From CALKMS01 sp036796755 (GTDB lineage: Bacteria; Actinomycetota; Aquicultoria; SKW223; CALKMS01): a stretch of DNA of 7,676 nucleotides. Where the stretch lies: positions 1 to 7,676 of the forward strand of contig DAIRCJ010000063.1 in assembly GCA_036796755.1 (NCBI GenBank), given 5' to 3'. Of the stretch, positions 1 to 6,208 are shown piece by piece (the first letter of the stretch is position 1; every line of letters starts with the position of its first letter). Both the position numbers and the translations under genes were made by a program. The notes below the pieces were generated by a model that worked only from the letters and a program-made list of their open reading frames with translations, did no database searches and was not told where the DNA came from.

Positions 1-2
1 TA

Positions 3-752
3 GGAACCCGCACTATTTCTTTTTATGTTAATCCTTCAGAGATTCTTTCTTCTGCTCATTCTTCGATTGCTTGCACCGACTGCCATCCTGACTTCACTTA
101 TCAGGCTCACCCCTTTGAAAGCAAACCAGATTACCGGAAAACAGCAGGCCTTTCCTGTATTCGCTGTAAGGACCATCAGAAACAATATCAGGCTTATCTT
201 CCCAGTCGCCATGCTGAACTGGCTTTGAGCAATGACCCAAAAGGCGGGGCCACTTGCGGGGATTGCCACGGCTCTCATAATATAAAGAGCTTAAAAAAGG
301 ACCGGGCTTACAAAGAAAAGTTTTTCTTCTCGGCTGAAGAAGTTTGCAGTAAAGAAGGCTGTCATCTGACCGAATACTACAACTACAATGACTATTATCA
401 TGGGCGGGCTTACAAAACTAAAGCTCCCGATTCTCCAGCTTGCTGGGATTGCCATGATTATCATACGATTCTTCCCAAAAAGGTGACTTCTTCTACCATT
501 TCGGAACGCAATTTGCCTAAAACCTGTGCTCGCTGTCACCCGGACGCTTCTCCTTCCATAGTAAGTTACGCTCCCTTAATTCATCAGCCAACTAAGGGGC
601 TTCCGGTTATTGGCGGACTCCAAAACTTTTTAGCTCGCCTTTCCCGGAAAGCTCCTGAGCCAATTTCTTCTGGCCTTAAAGGAGTAGGGGGTTTGGTGGA
701 AAGAATTGTTCAATTTTTCTTTCCACCTTCGTTGCGGCCTAAAGGAAAATAA
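3..752 (+). CDS. Multiheme c-type cytochrome, 3' portion (5'-truncated)
   Basis: The frame is open from the left edge (first full codon at 3) to TAA at 750-752, giving 249 visible residues; the start and any signal peptide lie upstream. Numbering from the first visible residue, heme-like sites are C24-H28 (CTDCH), C52-K56 (CIRCK), C85-H89 (CGDCH), C115-H121 (CSKEGCH, a CX4CH form), C147-H151 (CWDCH) and C175-H179 (CARCH). Extra His residues (for example RH near 70, YYHG near 133, DYH near 154) could be distal ligands. The last 65 or so residues carry no heme motif and include a hydrophobic, Phe-rich stretch near the C terminus. Family knowledge: CxxCH proteins bind heme covalently and work outside the cytoplasm in electron transfer or as reductases. 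Lys in place of His at one site is known from NrfA-type nitrite reductases, but no other NrfA feature is recognised here. It lies 2 bases upstream of the 22-heme cytochrome gene, so the two are very probably co-transcribed. A TTG at 225 lies inside the continuous frame and is not the start. Exact family unknown. Confidence 0.9.
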   Translation, partial: GTRTISFYVNPSEILSSAHSSIACTDCHPDFTYQAHPFESKPDYRKTAGLSCIRCKDHQKQYQAYLPSRHAELALSNDPKGGATCGDCHGSHNIKSLKKDRAYKEKFFFSAEEVCSKEGCHLTEYYNYNDYYHGRAYKTKAPDSPACWDCHDYHTILPKKVTSSTISERNLPKTCARCHPDASPSIVSYAPLIHQPTKGLPVIGGLQNFLARLSRKAPEPISSGLKGVGGLVERIVQFFFPPSLRPKGK

Positions 753-754
753 AG

Positions 755-2629
755 ATGAAGAAGAAGAGGTTTTCTCTTCTTTTGTTTTTAACTTTTTCTT
801 TTTTGTTGGCTAATCAAGGTTTGACCTTAGCTCGGGAAATTGTTTTTGATGTAGAGCCCATTTTTAAAGCGGGGGAGGTCACTTTAAGTGATTGTTATCC
901 CTGCCATTTAAATCTTGACCGCAAAGTTAGCCGGGACCCTCGTTTCCTTCACTCAACCCATATTGAAAGGGGAACGGCTTGTTCAACCTGCCACCCTCAT
1001 TTTCCTCATCGGGGTGATAAAACGGAAATGGTTTCCGCTGAAAGCTGCCTTGTTTGCCATTTTGTTTATGATAGGCAGGGAAATAAAACCATTAGCCACT
1101 GTAACCTTTGCCATTTTAAAGAAAAAGCTAACCGGAAACCGCCTGCCTCTCATTTAAGGCTTGCTGTCTCACCTTCGGTTTTCAGCCAATCTTATCTTGA
1201 GCCTTTGAGATTGAAGTTCAAAAAGATTTCGGAAATAGAGGTTTCTTTACCAATTACAATGGCTGATTGTTACCCCTGTCATATTAATCTTGATGCCACT
1301 CCCAGATCCAACCCGCGCTTTCTTCACCTAACTCATCTTGAGAGAGGAGCGGCTTGCAGTCAGTGTCATCAGGACTTCCCTCACCAGGGGGAAAAGACTA
1401 GAGCGATACCAGCTACGGGTTGCCTGAACTGCCACTTCACTTATACTCCTTACGGTAAGTTTATTTCCGGTTGTTCGCTTTGCCATCCAGCGGGCTATAG
1501 CAACAAACAGCCTCCCTACTCTCATCTCTTCAATCCGCCTCCCTTGTCTTTGAGTTCCCAGAAACCTCTTCCTTTGCCTGGGGCCGCCTTTTCTCCAGTT
1601 AAAGAAGAAAAAAAAATTAATTTATCGCTTAAAATAAACCTTTCCAATAAAGTGGCTTTGGCTGATTGTTTACCCTGTCATCGAGATATTGATAATCAAA
1701 AGCCCCCCGGGATAATTTTTTCTCACTGGCCTCACTTTAAGCAAGGTTTCTCTTGCTATGTCTGCCATCTGGAAAATCCTCATTCTGGAGGAGGAACAAA
1801 AAGGGTTTCAATGGGGATTTGCTCCAGTTGTCACGGCGTAAGACACGGGGAAAAGGGAAAGATCGCTTCCGAAAGATGCAGTCTTTGTCATAGTCAAACC
1901 TATCGTTATCAGAAACCCGATTATCACACCCCTTCCTTTAATAACAAACTTCATGGCCAGGTAGCTAAAGCTGATTTAGATACCTGTTCTTCCTGTCATC
2001 CTCAGTATACTTGTGAAAGCTGCCATTTAAGGAGAAAGGTAGTACCGCCTGACCATCAAGACCGTTTAAGGTGGAGGCAAAACCATGGGAAGGACAACTA
2101 TGCCCTTTCTTCCTGCTACGCCTGTCATTCTCAAACCCGCTTTTGCAACCGATGCCATCATGTAGTAATGCCTCACCCGGTCGCCTGGCTCGGTCTTCAT
2201 AAAAAAGAAGGTAAAAACTTTGGGTATATTTGTCGTAACTGCCATCGGGAAGAACTGAGTAAGTTAGAAAGCAGTTGCCAGGAGTGCCATCATTTAAAGG
2301 TGACCAAGGGTTTGCTGGATAAAAAAGGCTGCGTTAAATGTCACCCTCCTTTCAAAAAGAAATTAGCCGAGCTCTTTTATTCCCGGGGCTTAATGGTTCA
2401 TCGGGCTCATTTTGATATGACCCAGACGGAACCTTTTGAATGCTTTGAATGCCATAATCGCACCTATCCTAAAGGACAGGGCTGTTTCAGCTTTGAACTT
2501 TGTAAGGAGTGTCATGGTAAAAGGCGGTTAGGAAAACTTGTTGCCCGTTATGAGGTGGATAATGGAGAGCTTTGTAGCCGCTGCCATGTGAGCGGCGCTA
2601 TGACCAGAAGGCAGATTTTCGCTCCTTAA
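755..2629 (+). CDS. Secreted 22-heme c-type cytochrome with tandem tetraheme modules
   Basis: 624 residues from ATG at 755, with a purine-rich ribosome site (AAAGGA) about 8 bases upstream. Residues 1-26 form a Sec signal peptide (Lys-rich start, Leu/Phe core, likely cut after LTLA). I count 22 CxxCH motifs, with first cysteines at 47, 76, 98, 116, 172, 201, 223, 240, 305, 334, 356, 375, 411, 420, 454, 464, 493, 508, 526, 563, 583 and 607. Hemes 1-4, 5-8 and 9-12 are three copies of one module. Copies 1 and 2 share DCYPCH, PRFLHxTH, ERGxACSxCH, FPHxGxKT and CLxCHF in order; copy 3 is more diverged. The remaining ten hemes are less regular and include CNRCH followed by MPHPVAW and a His, a pattern I associate with multiheme cytochromes. 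There is no lipobox, C-terminal membrane helix or sorting signal. Inferred role: long-range extracytoplasmic electron conduction. No catalytic site is recognised. The partner is probably the upstream cytochrome, and the downstream hydrogenase could be an electron donor. Confidence 0.95.
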   Translation: MKKKRFSLLLFLTFSFLLANQGLTLAREIVFDVEPIFKAGEVTLSDCYPCHLNLDRKVSRDPRFLHSTHIERGTACSTCHPHFPHRGDKTEMVSAESCLVCHFVYDRQGNKTISHCNLCHFKEKANRKPPASHLRLAVSPSVFSQSYLEPLRLKFKKISEIEVSLPITMADCYPCHINLDATPRSNPRFLHLTHLERGAACSQCHQDFPHQGEKTRAIPATGCLNCHFTYTPYGKFISGCSLCHPAGYSNKQPPYSHLFNPPPLSLSSQKPLPLPGAAFSPVKEEKKINLSLKINLSNKVALADCLPCHRDIDNQKPPGIIFSHWPHFKQGFSCYVCHLENPHSGGGTKRVSMGICSSCHGVRHGEKGKIASERCSLCHSQTYRYQKPDYHTPSFNNKLHGQVAKADLDTCSSCHPQYTCESCHLRRKVVPPDHQDRLRWRQNHGKDNYALSSCYACHSQTRFCNRCHHVVMPHPVAWLGLHKKEGKNFGYICRNCHREELSKLESSCQECHHLKVTKGLLDKKGCVKCHPPFKKKLAELFYSRGLMVHRAHFDMTQTEPFECFECHNRTYPKGQGCFSFELCKECHGKRRLGKLVARYEVDNGELCSRCHVSGAMTRRQIFAP

Positions 2630-2630
2630 T

Positions 2631-2650
2631 CCCCCTGACTCCCCTTATGC
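2631..2650 (-). repeat. Short intergenic repeat, copy A (inverted)
   Basis: Read on the minus strand this is GCATAAGGGGAGTCAGGGGG. It matches copy C (5876-5894, plus strand) except for one substitution and one missing base, and is also similar to copy B (5786-5805). All three sit just after a gene end, next to pairing C-runs and G-runs. Confidence 0.6.
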
Positions 2651-2876
2651 TTGGGGGGAGCAAAAAAAGAATCTTCTCTAACCCTTCTTTGGAAAGGGGA
2701 GAAACGAAAGAAAACCCTTCTATTCTCCTTTGTATAAAAGGGAATTGAAGTTGGCTTTGAAAAAGGGGAGACGAGGGAAGAAGGGCATAGAGAGGCTACT
2801 GAAACAAACAGGCCTAATTCTTTTTTCAAGAGTTTGAGAAGTCTTGTCTGCCTTTTTAAAAAAACTTTCTCCGCTT

Positions 2877-2904
2877 TTGTGTTCTTTCCTCAAAAAAATA
2901 AAAT
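2877..2904 (+). promoter_or_regulatory. Weak candidate promoter for the TPR gene
   Basis: TTGTGT (2877-2882), a 16-base spacer, then TAAAAT (2899-2904). The -10 box matches five of six consensus bases, but the -35 box is poor. It lies about 100 bases upstream of the TPR start. In AT-rich DNA such a match can arise by chance. Confidence 0.25.
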
Positions 2905-3005
2905 CTTTCTGAAATAAGCAACGCCTTAGGCATAGTCGCTTCTCTTTGTTGCAAATTAAACAAAATAAAGTTAAGCTTTTTTAAAAATTTCCAGAGGAGT
3001 GGCGT

Positions 3006-4085
3006 TTGCAGTTTTTAGAAAACGAAGCCAATTTAAACAAGTTGATAAAGTTAGTGGTGGTTATTATCGTCACCGTAGCCATTGCCTTTGCCGGGGTTTA
3101 TTTTTTTTATCTTTACCAGTTAAAAGAATCTTCTCCAGTGAACCTGGGGATTAAGCAGCTGGAGGAAAGGGTAAGAAAGAATCCGCTGGATGTGACGGCC
3201 CGCTTTGACCTTGGTCGGGGCTATCTGGCTGCCGGGAGAACCAAGGAAGCCATTGCTCAGTTTAAAGAGGGATTAAAAATCGATGCCGAACACCAGGGCT
3301 GTTTGGTTTATCTGGGGCTGGCTTATTTAAAAGAAGGCAATCCCCAGGAAGCGCGCAAGTATTTCAAAAGAGAGATAAGACTTTATGAAAAAGCTGGCTT
3401 TGCTCTGGAAAACAAATGGCTGGAGGAAGCTTATTACCAGATGGCTTACATTTCCTGGAAAAACAAGGACAACAAGGAAGCTTTACGCTATATTAAAAAA
3501 GCTTTAGCTATTGGGCGTTCCAGCTCAGATAACTACTTTTTCTTGGGAAGAATTTATTACGACAGCAAAAATTATCAGGCGGCTATTACCGCCTTTCGCC
3601 AGGCCACTTTGCTTGACCCAAAGTATGCTGATGCCCACTATGGCCTGGCAAAATCACTGGAAAAGACAGACCATCCAGGTGAAGCTGTCTGGGAGTATCA
3701 TCTGGCCTATCAAAACGCTCCAGGCTCAGAAAAAGCAGCCGGCGACCGCGATGAACTTCTAAAAAAACTTGAAGAGGCGGTCAAGAAAAAGCAGGACGGG
3801 AAGTCTTGTTTTGAGCTTGGAGTTGCTTACCTGGGGCTGGGAAGATATGAGGAGGCTTTAAAGCAGCTTTTGCTGGCAGTTAAGTTCAGCCCTAAAGATG
3901 CTCGGGCTTCCTATTTTGCTGCTATGGCTTATGAAGAGTTAGGCAAGACAAAAGAGGCAAAAAATTACTATAAAAAAGCGGCTAAGCTTAATTCCAAAGA
4001 TGTTTTAGCCCTGGCGGCTTTAAAAAGAATGGAAATGGGGATGAGCCTTGAAGAGGCAGTAGCCAATGGTATAAGGATAAAGTAG
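3006..4085 (+). CDS. Membrane-anchored TPR-repeat protein
   Basis: 359 residues starting at TTG 3006. The start is chosen because GAGGAG (2994-2999) lies 6 bases upstream, and no ATG, GTG or TTG occurs in frame between the stop at 2982 and this codon. Residues 1-14 are short and polar; 15-37 form one hydrophobic helix (LVVVIIVTVAIAFAG region), predicting an N-in single-pass anchor. The rest is almost entirely tetratricopeptide repeats, about seven, at roughly 60-93, 94-127, 140-173, 174-207, 208-241, 265-298 and 299-332. They show the usual small/aromatic pattern (LGxxYLxxGxxxEAIxxFKxAL) and a Pro at the end of several units. TPRs bind proteins and have no catalytic role of their own. The repeats probably lie outside the cytoplasm, where they could hold or mature the neighbouring cytochromes (inference). 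The NHL gene follows closely in the same direction, so the two probably form an operon. Confidence 0.9.
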   Translation: MQFLENEANLNKLIKLVVVIIVTVAIAFAGVYFFYLYQLKESSPVNLGIKQLEERVRKNPLDVTARFDLGRGYLAAGRTKEAIAQFKEGLKIDAEHQGCLVYLGLAYLKEGNPQEARKYFKREIRLYEKAGFALENKWLEEAYYQMAYISWKNKDNKEALRYIKKALAIGRSSSDNYFFLGRIYYDSKNYQAAITAFRQATLLDPKYADAHYGLAKSLEKTDHPGEAVWEYHLAYQNAPGSEKAAGDRDELLKKLEEAVKKKQDGKSCFELGVAYLGLGRYEEALKQLLLAVKFSPKDARASYFAAMAYEELGKTKEAKNYYKKAAKLNSKDVLALAALKRMEMGMSLEEAVANGIRIK

Positions 4086-4133
4086 TTTCATTGCTTGATA
4101 AGCGATTCGGTCAAGCTGAGAAGTTGCCGGCTA

Positions 4134-4141
4134 AAGGGGAG
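4134..4141 (+). promoter_or_regulatory. Ribosome binding site deciding the NHL gene start
   Basis: AAGGGGAG lies 10 bases before GTG 4152. The longer alternative start, TTG 4095, has no Shine-Dalgarno-like sequence in front of it (TAGTTTCATTGC), so GTG 4152 is preferred. The spacing is slightly long, so the choice is not certain. Confidence 0.5.
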
Positions 4142-4151
4142 CTTAAAAAGA

Positions 4152-5711
4152 GTGAAAGATAAAGAAGGCAGAGAAAAAATTGAGGAAAAACACTTAAAAT
4201 TTGAAAAGCTCCTCCAGGCGGAGCGAAGGAAAAAACGCAAACGCTTGATTCTGGTTGTCCTCCTTGTCTTACTCATTCTCCTTTTGAGCTACTTTTTTTA
4301 TTTCCTTCGCCATCGAGAAGCTCCCCTTCCGACGGTGGAAATTGGCCGAAGAAAAGTTATAACCCCGCCGAACTTCCTTTTTTACTTTAATGGCACCCCG
4401 AGGACTAAGCCTTTAAATCGCCCCCAAGATGTCAAAGTCCATCCGGCGACTGGAAATGTTTACGTGACCGACCTTGGCAACCATCGGGTGGCGGTTTTTG
4501 ATTCCCGCGGAAACTTCCTTTTTGATTTTAGAAAAGCCGGCAAAGAAAACCTTAAGTATCCTCATTACCTTGCCTTTGACCCCCAAGGAAGGGTCTGGGT
4601 TTCCGATAAAGGACCGCCGGAGAAACTTTATGTTTTTGAAGCTACCGGTAAGTTTGTCCGCGAGTTTTTGCCGGAGGGAAAGCGCTGGAAGTGGCAGCCA
4701 GAAGGATTGTTTTTTGATGAGAAAGGCTTACTTTATGTAACCGATATTCAGCTCAATCACCAGCTTTTGGTTTTTAACCCGGAAACTCAAAAGCTTTTGT
4801 TGAGGGTGGGAAAGGTAGGTCAGGCTTTACAGTCCCGAACTTTTCCTGGCTACTTCGCTTTTCCCAACTCAGTGGTAGTAGTAAAAGATAAGATTTTTGT
4901 AACCGATAGCAATAATCGCCGCCTTCAAATTTTTGACCGAAAAAGCGGCAAGTTTCTATTTTTAGTCTTAACGGGAGGAATCCCCCGGGGAATAGATGTT
5001 GGTTATAAAGGTCGTCTTCATATAGTTGATGCGATGGGGCACAATGTAATGGTTTACACTCAGAGCGGAAAGCCCCTTCTAACCTTTGGCGTTTTAGGGG
5101 CGGACTTAGGTCAGATGTTTCACCCCAATGGTATTGACTGCGACGGTCGGTATATTTATGTTGCCGATACCTGGAATCATCGAATTGATGTTTGGGCCTG
5201 GCCACCCGCTCCGCCACCCATTAAGCCCAGAGAGTATATTCCCTGCTTGCCGGTTCTACTTTTACCTTTACTCTTGCTTATCTGGTGGAGCTGGCGGAAG
5301 AAGTATGTAGCTAACGAGGACTTCCTTGCCCGGGTTATTGCTGATGGGCGCCTTAAGGCTTTACATGAAAAACTGAAGAAAGTTTATATCGCTCCAGATT
5401 TATATGAAAAGGTGAAAGATTACTATGAAAAGGACTTTCCAGCTGAACGGGTGCTCAAACCCGGTTCTTACAGCGAGAGCTTTGCCCGGAAGATAAAGGA
5501 AGTTTACGAAGTAACTGATGAGGTGGCGATAACTTTAGCCATTGCCCGACGGGGAGCGCGGCAGCCTTTGCTTTTAGTGGAAGAAGAAAAGGTGAGGCAA
5601 ATCGCTGACAAACTTAACATTTATAATATGGACTACGAAGAGTTTCTGATAACTTTTGGGCTAGAAAAGCCGGATAAGTTTAAAGGTAAGGAATCGGAGA
5701 AAGAAGAATAA
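4152..5711 (+). CDS. Two-pass membrane protein with six NHL repeats (beta-propeller)
   Basis: 519 residues from GTG 4152; TTG 4095 would add 19. Residues 1-31 are highly charged (Lys/Arg/Glu, probably helical). A strong membrane helix spans about 32-52. NHL repeats run from about 89 to 350, six in number, recognised by blocks such as NVYVTDLGNHRVAVFD, KIFVTDSNNRRLQIFD and YIYVADTWNHRIDVW. Six repeats are enough for one closed propeller. A Pro-rich linker (351-358) leads to a second membrane helix (about 362-382), then about 137 charged residues. The predicted topology is N-in, propeller outside, C-terminal domain in the cytoplasm. NHL propellers usually bind proteins or other ligands. The role here is unknown; scaffolding or sensing for the cytochrome system is an inference from position. 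The C-terminal end (about 455-503) loosely resembles the second half of a PIN-type fold. The gene lies 66 bases after the TPR gene with no terminator seen between them. Confidence 0.9.
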   Translation: MKDKEGREKIEEKHLKFEKLLQAERRKKRKRLILVVLLVLLILLLSYFFYFLRHREAPLPTVEIGRRKVITPPNFLFYFNGTPRTKPLNRPQDVKVHPATGNVYVTDLGNHRVAVFDSRGNFLFDFRKAGKENLKYPHYLAFDPQGRVWVSDKGPPEKLYVFEATGKFVREFLPEGKRWKWQPEGLFFDEKGLLYVTDIQLNHQLLVFNPETQKLLLRVGKVGQALQSRTFPGYFAFPNSVVVVKDKIFVTDSNNRRLQIFDRKSGKFLFLVLTGGIPRGIDVGYKGRLHIVDAMGHNVMVYTQSGKPLLTFGVLGADLGQMFHPNGIDCDGRYIYVADTWNHRIDVWAWPPAPPPIKPREYIPCLPVLLLPLLLLIWWSWRKKYVANEDFLARVIADGRLKALHEKLKKVYIAPDLYEKVKDYYEKDFPAERVLKPGSYSESFARKIKEVYEVTDEVAITLAIARRGARQPLLLVEEEKVRQIADKLNIYNMDYEEFLITFGLEKPDKFKGKESEKEE

Positions 5712-5736
5712 ATTTTATTCTTCCTTCTTAAATCTC

Positions 5737-5772
5737 TCTTTCCCTTTTTTTAAAGGGGAGGATTTTCCTTTA
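5737..5772 (+). terminator. Likely intrinsic terminator of the TPR-NHL unit
   Basis: Twenty-five bases after the NHL stop, CCCTTT (5742-5747) pairs with AAAGGG (5752-5757) around a TTTT loop. The stem can extend outward to 5737/5762 with two G-T wobbles. TTTTCCTTTA follows at once. The stem is modest in GC and the tail is broken by CC, and similar hairpins recur in the intergenic repeats, so termination is plausible rather than certain. Confidence 0.45.
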
Positions 5773-5785
5773 CTTTCTCCCACGG

Positions 5786-5805
5786 GCATAAGGGGAGCAG
5801 AGAGG
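5786..5805 (+). repeat. Short intergenic repeat, copy B
   Basis: GCATAAGGGGAGCAGAGAGG is identical to copy A over its first 12 bases and diverges after that. A preceding CTCCC (5777-5781) can pair with GGGAG (5793-5797). Confidence 0.45.
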
Positions 5806-5875
5806 ATTTTGAAAGCTCTCTTATTTTCGCAGGGTTCGTTAAATTAAAAGGGGAAGAAAAGAATTCCCTTCCCAG

Positions 5876-5894
5876 GTATAAGGGGGTCAGGGGG
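5876..5894 (+). repeat. Short intergenic repeat, copy C
   Basis: GTATAAGGGGGTCAGGGGG is the closest relative of copy A (one substitution, one missing base) but in the opposite orientation. The preceding CCCTT (5866-5870) can pair with AAGGG (5880-5884). Confidence 0.6.
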
Positions 5895-6002
5895 AATTTG
5901 AAAGAAAAATTGGAAATAAGAATTTATTTCAGCAGTTCAGGGTGGGGAGAGAGTCTGGCTCCTTGAGAACTTCTTGAGGAATTTAAAAAACCTCTTAAAA
6001 AC

Positions 6003-6031
6003 TTGACAAAAAGTTTTTTTAAGGATATAAA
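6003..6031 (+). promoter_or_regulatory. Strong sigma-70/sigma-A type promoter for the hydrogenase
   Basis: TTGACA (6003-6008, perfect -35), a 17-base spacer (6009-6025), then TATAAA (6026-6031, five of six for -10). Predicted transcription start is near 6038, about 225 bases before the hydrogenase start. An imperfect inverted repeat (5991-6004 with 6011-6024) spans the -35 box and could be an operator. Confidence 0.7.
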
Positions 6032-6093
6032 GAAATTTGTTTTTTTAAGGGTGAGAAGGGAAAAAAATTTTTAAAAAAATTTTCAAAAGGGTA

Positions 6094-6122
6094 TTGACAA
6101 CTTATTTGAGCTTTGTTAGGCT
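6094..6122 (+). promoter_or_regulatory. Second, weaker promoter candidate
   Basis: A perfect TTGACA (6094-6099) is followed after 17 bases by TAGGCT (6117-6122), which matches only three of six -10 bases. It lies within the leader that would be made from the stronger promoter at 6003. The adjoining dyad (6101-6130) covers its spacer and -10 region. Confidence 0.3.
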
Positions 6123-6130
6123 TAAATAAG
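6101..6130 (+). promoter_or_regulatory. 11-bp inverted repeat in the hydrogenase leader
   Basis: CTTATTTGAGC (6101-6111) and GCTTAAATAAG (6120-6130) pair over 11 positions with one G-T wobble around an 8-base loop. It could be an operator for a dimeric regulator or an RNA stem-loop in the leader. No T-run follows it, so it is not an intrinsic terminator. Confidence 0.5.
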
Positions 6131-6204
6131 TAGCAATTGATACAAAGGGAAAGAGCCTGATAAGTTAAGTTTTTGGGCGATAAGTAACATTGATTACAAG
6201 GAGG
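6125..6204 (+). repeat. Imperfect direct repeat pair in the hydrogenase leader
   Basis: The segment at 6125-6150 and the one at 6179-6204 share ATAAGTA, then CA, TTGAT, ACAA and GG in order, with small indels. Their starts are 54 bases apart. Each copy ends in a Shine-Dalgarno-like run (AAAGGGA and AAGGAGG). GATAAGT occurs in addition at 6159-6165, exactly 20 bases before the one at 6179. Confidence 0.45.
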
Positions 6205-6208
6205 TGAT
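6198..6208 (+). promoter_or_regulatory. Full-length Shine-Dalgarno sequence without a well-placed start
   Basis: AAGGAGGTGAT is a perfect 11-base complement to the conserved 3' end of bacterial 16S rRNA. The nearest ATG (6207) overlaps its end and would encode only eight residues (MREKEKFV, stop at 6231-6233). The hydrogenase start is 56 bases further on and has its own ribosome site. It may be a standby ribosome site, a leader peptide, or a relic. Confidence 0.5.

Larger units (their letters stand above)
2630..3005. other. Non-coding gap with GC-rich hairpins
   Basis: 376 bases between the 22-heme cytochrome and the TPR gene. The first 200 or so bases alternate C-runs and G-runs that can pair, for example CTCCCC 2639-2644 with GGGGAG 2655-2660, and CCCTT 2682-2686 with AAGGG 2694-2698. 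This looks like repeated intergenic elements rather than a gene. The rest is AT-rich, with a small palindrome GCCT-T-AGGC at 2923-2931 and the TPR ribosome site at its end. I see no clean intrinsic terminator for the cytochrome gene: the 2639-2660 hairpin is followed by an A-run, not a T-run. The TPR gene may therefore be read through from upstream, start from its own promoter, or both. Confidence 0.6.

Noticed and set aside
225..227. TTG as start of the first cytochrome
   Set aside because: The same frame is open to the left edge and contains further heme motifs upstream (CTDCH, CIRCK), so the gene is truncated by the window.
2639..2672. Hairpin after the 22-heme cytochrome as an intrinsic terminator
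   Set aside because: The stem CTCCCC/GGGGAG has a 10-base loop and is followed by CAAAAAAAG, an A-run on the transcribed strand, so the U-tract is missing. It is better explained as part of the repeat element.
2626..2829. Minus-strand 67-residue open frame in the intergenic gap
   Set aside because: It lies wholly in the G-run/C-run hairpin region, has biased composition, no ribosome site and no recognisable domain. Its end (PPKHKGSQGD) is what the repeat yields when translated.
4095..4097. TTG 4095 as start of the NHL gene
   Set aside because: No ribosome site precedes it, while GTG 4152 has AAGGGGAG upstream. It remains possible if the gene is translationally coupled to the TPR gene 9 bases before.
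4774..5217. Minus-strand 147-residue open frame
   Set aside because: It is antisense to the NHL repeats, whose plus-strand translation is clearly real; it has no domain or ribosome site and its composition is odd.
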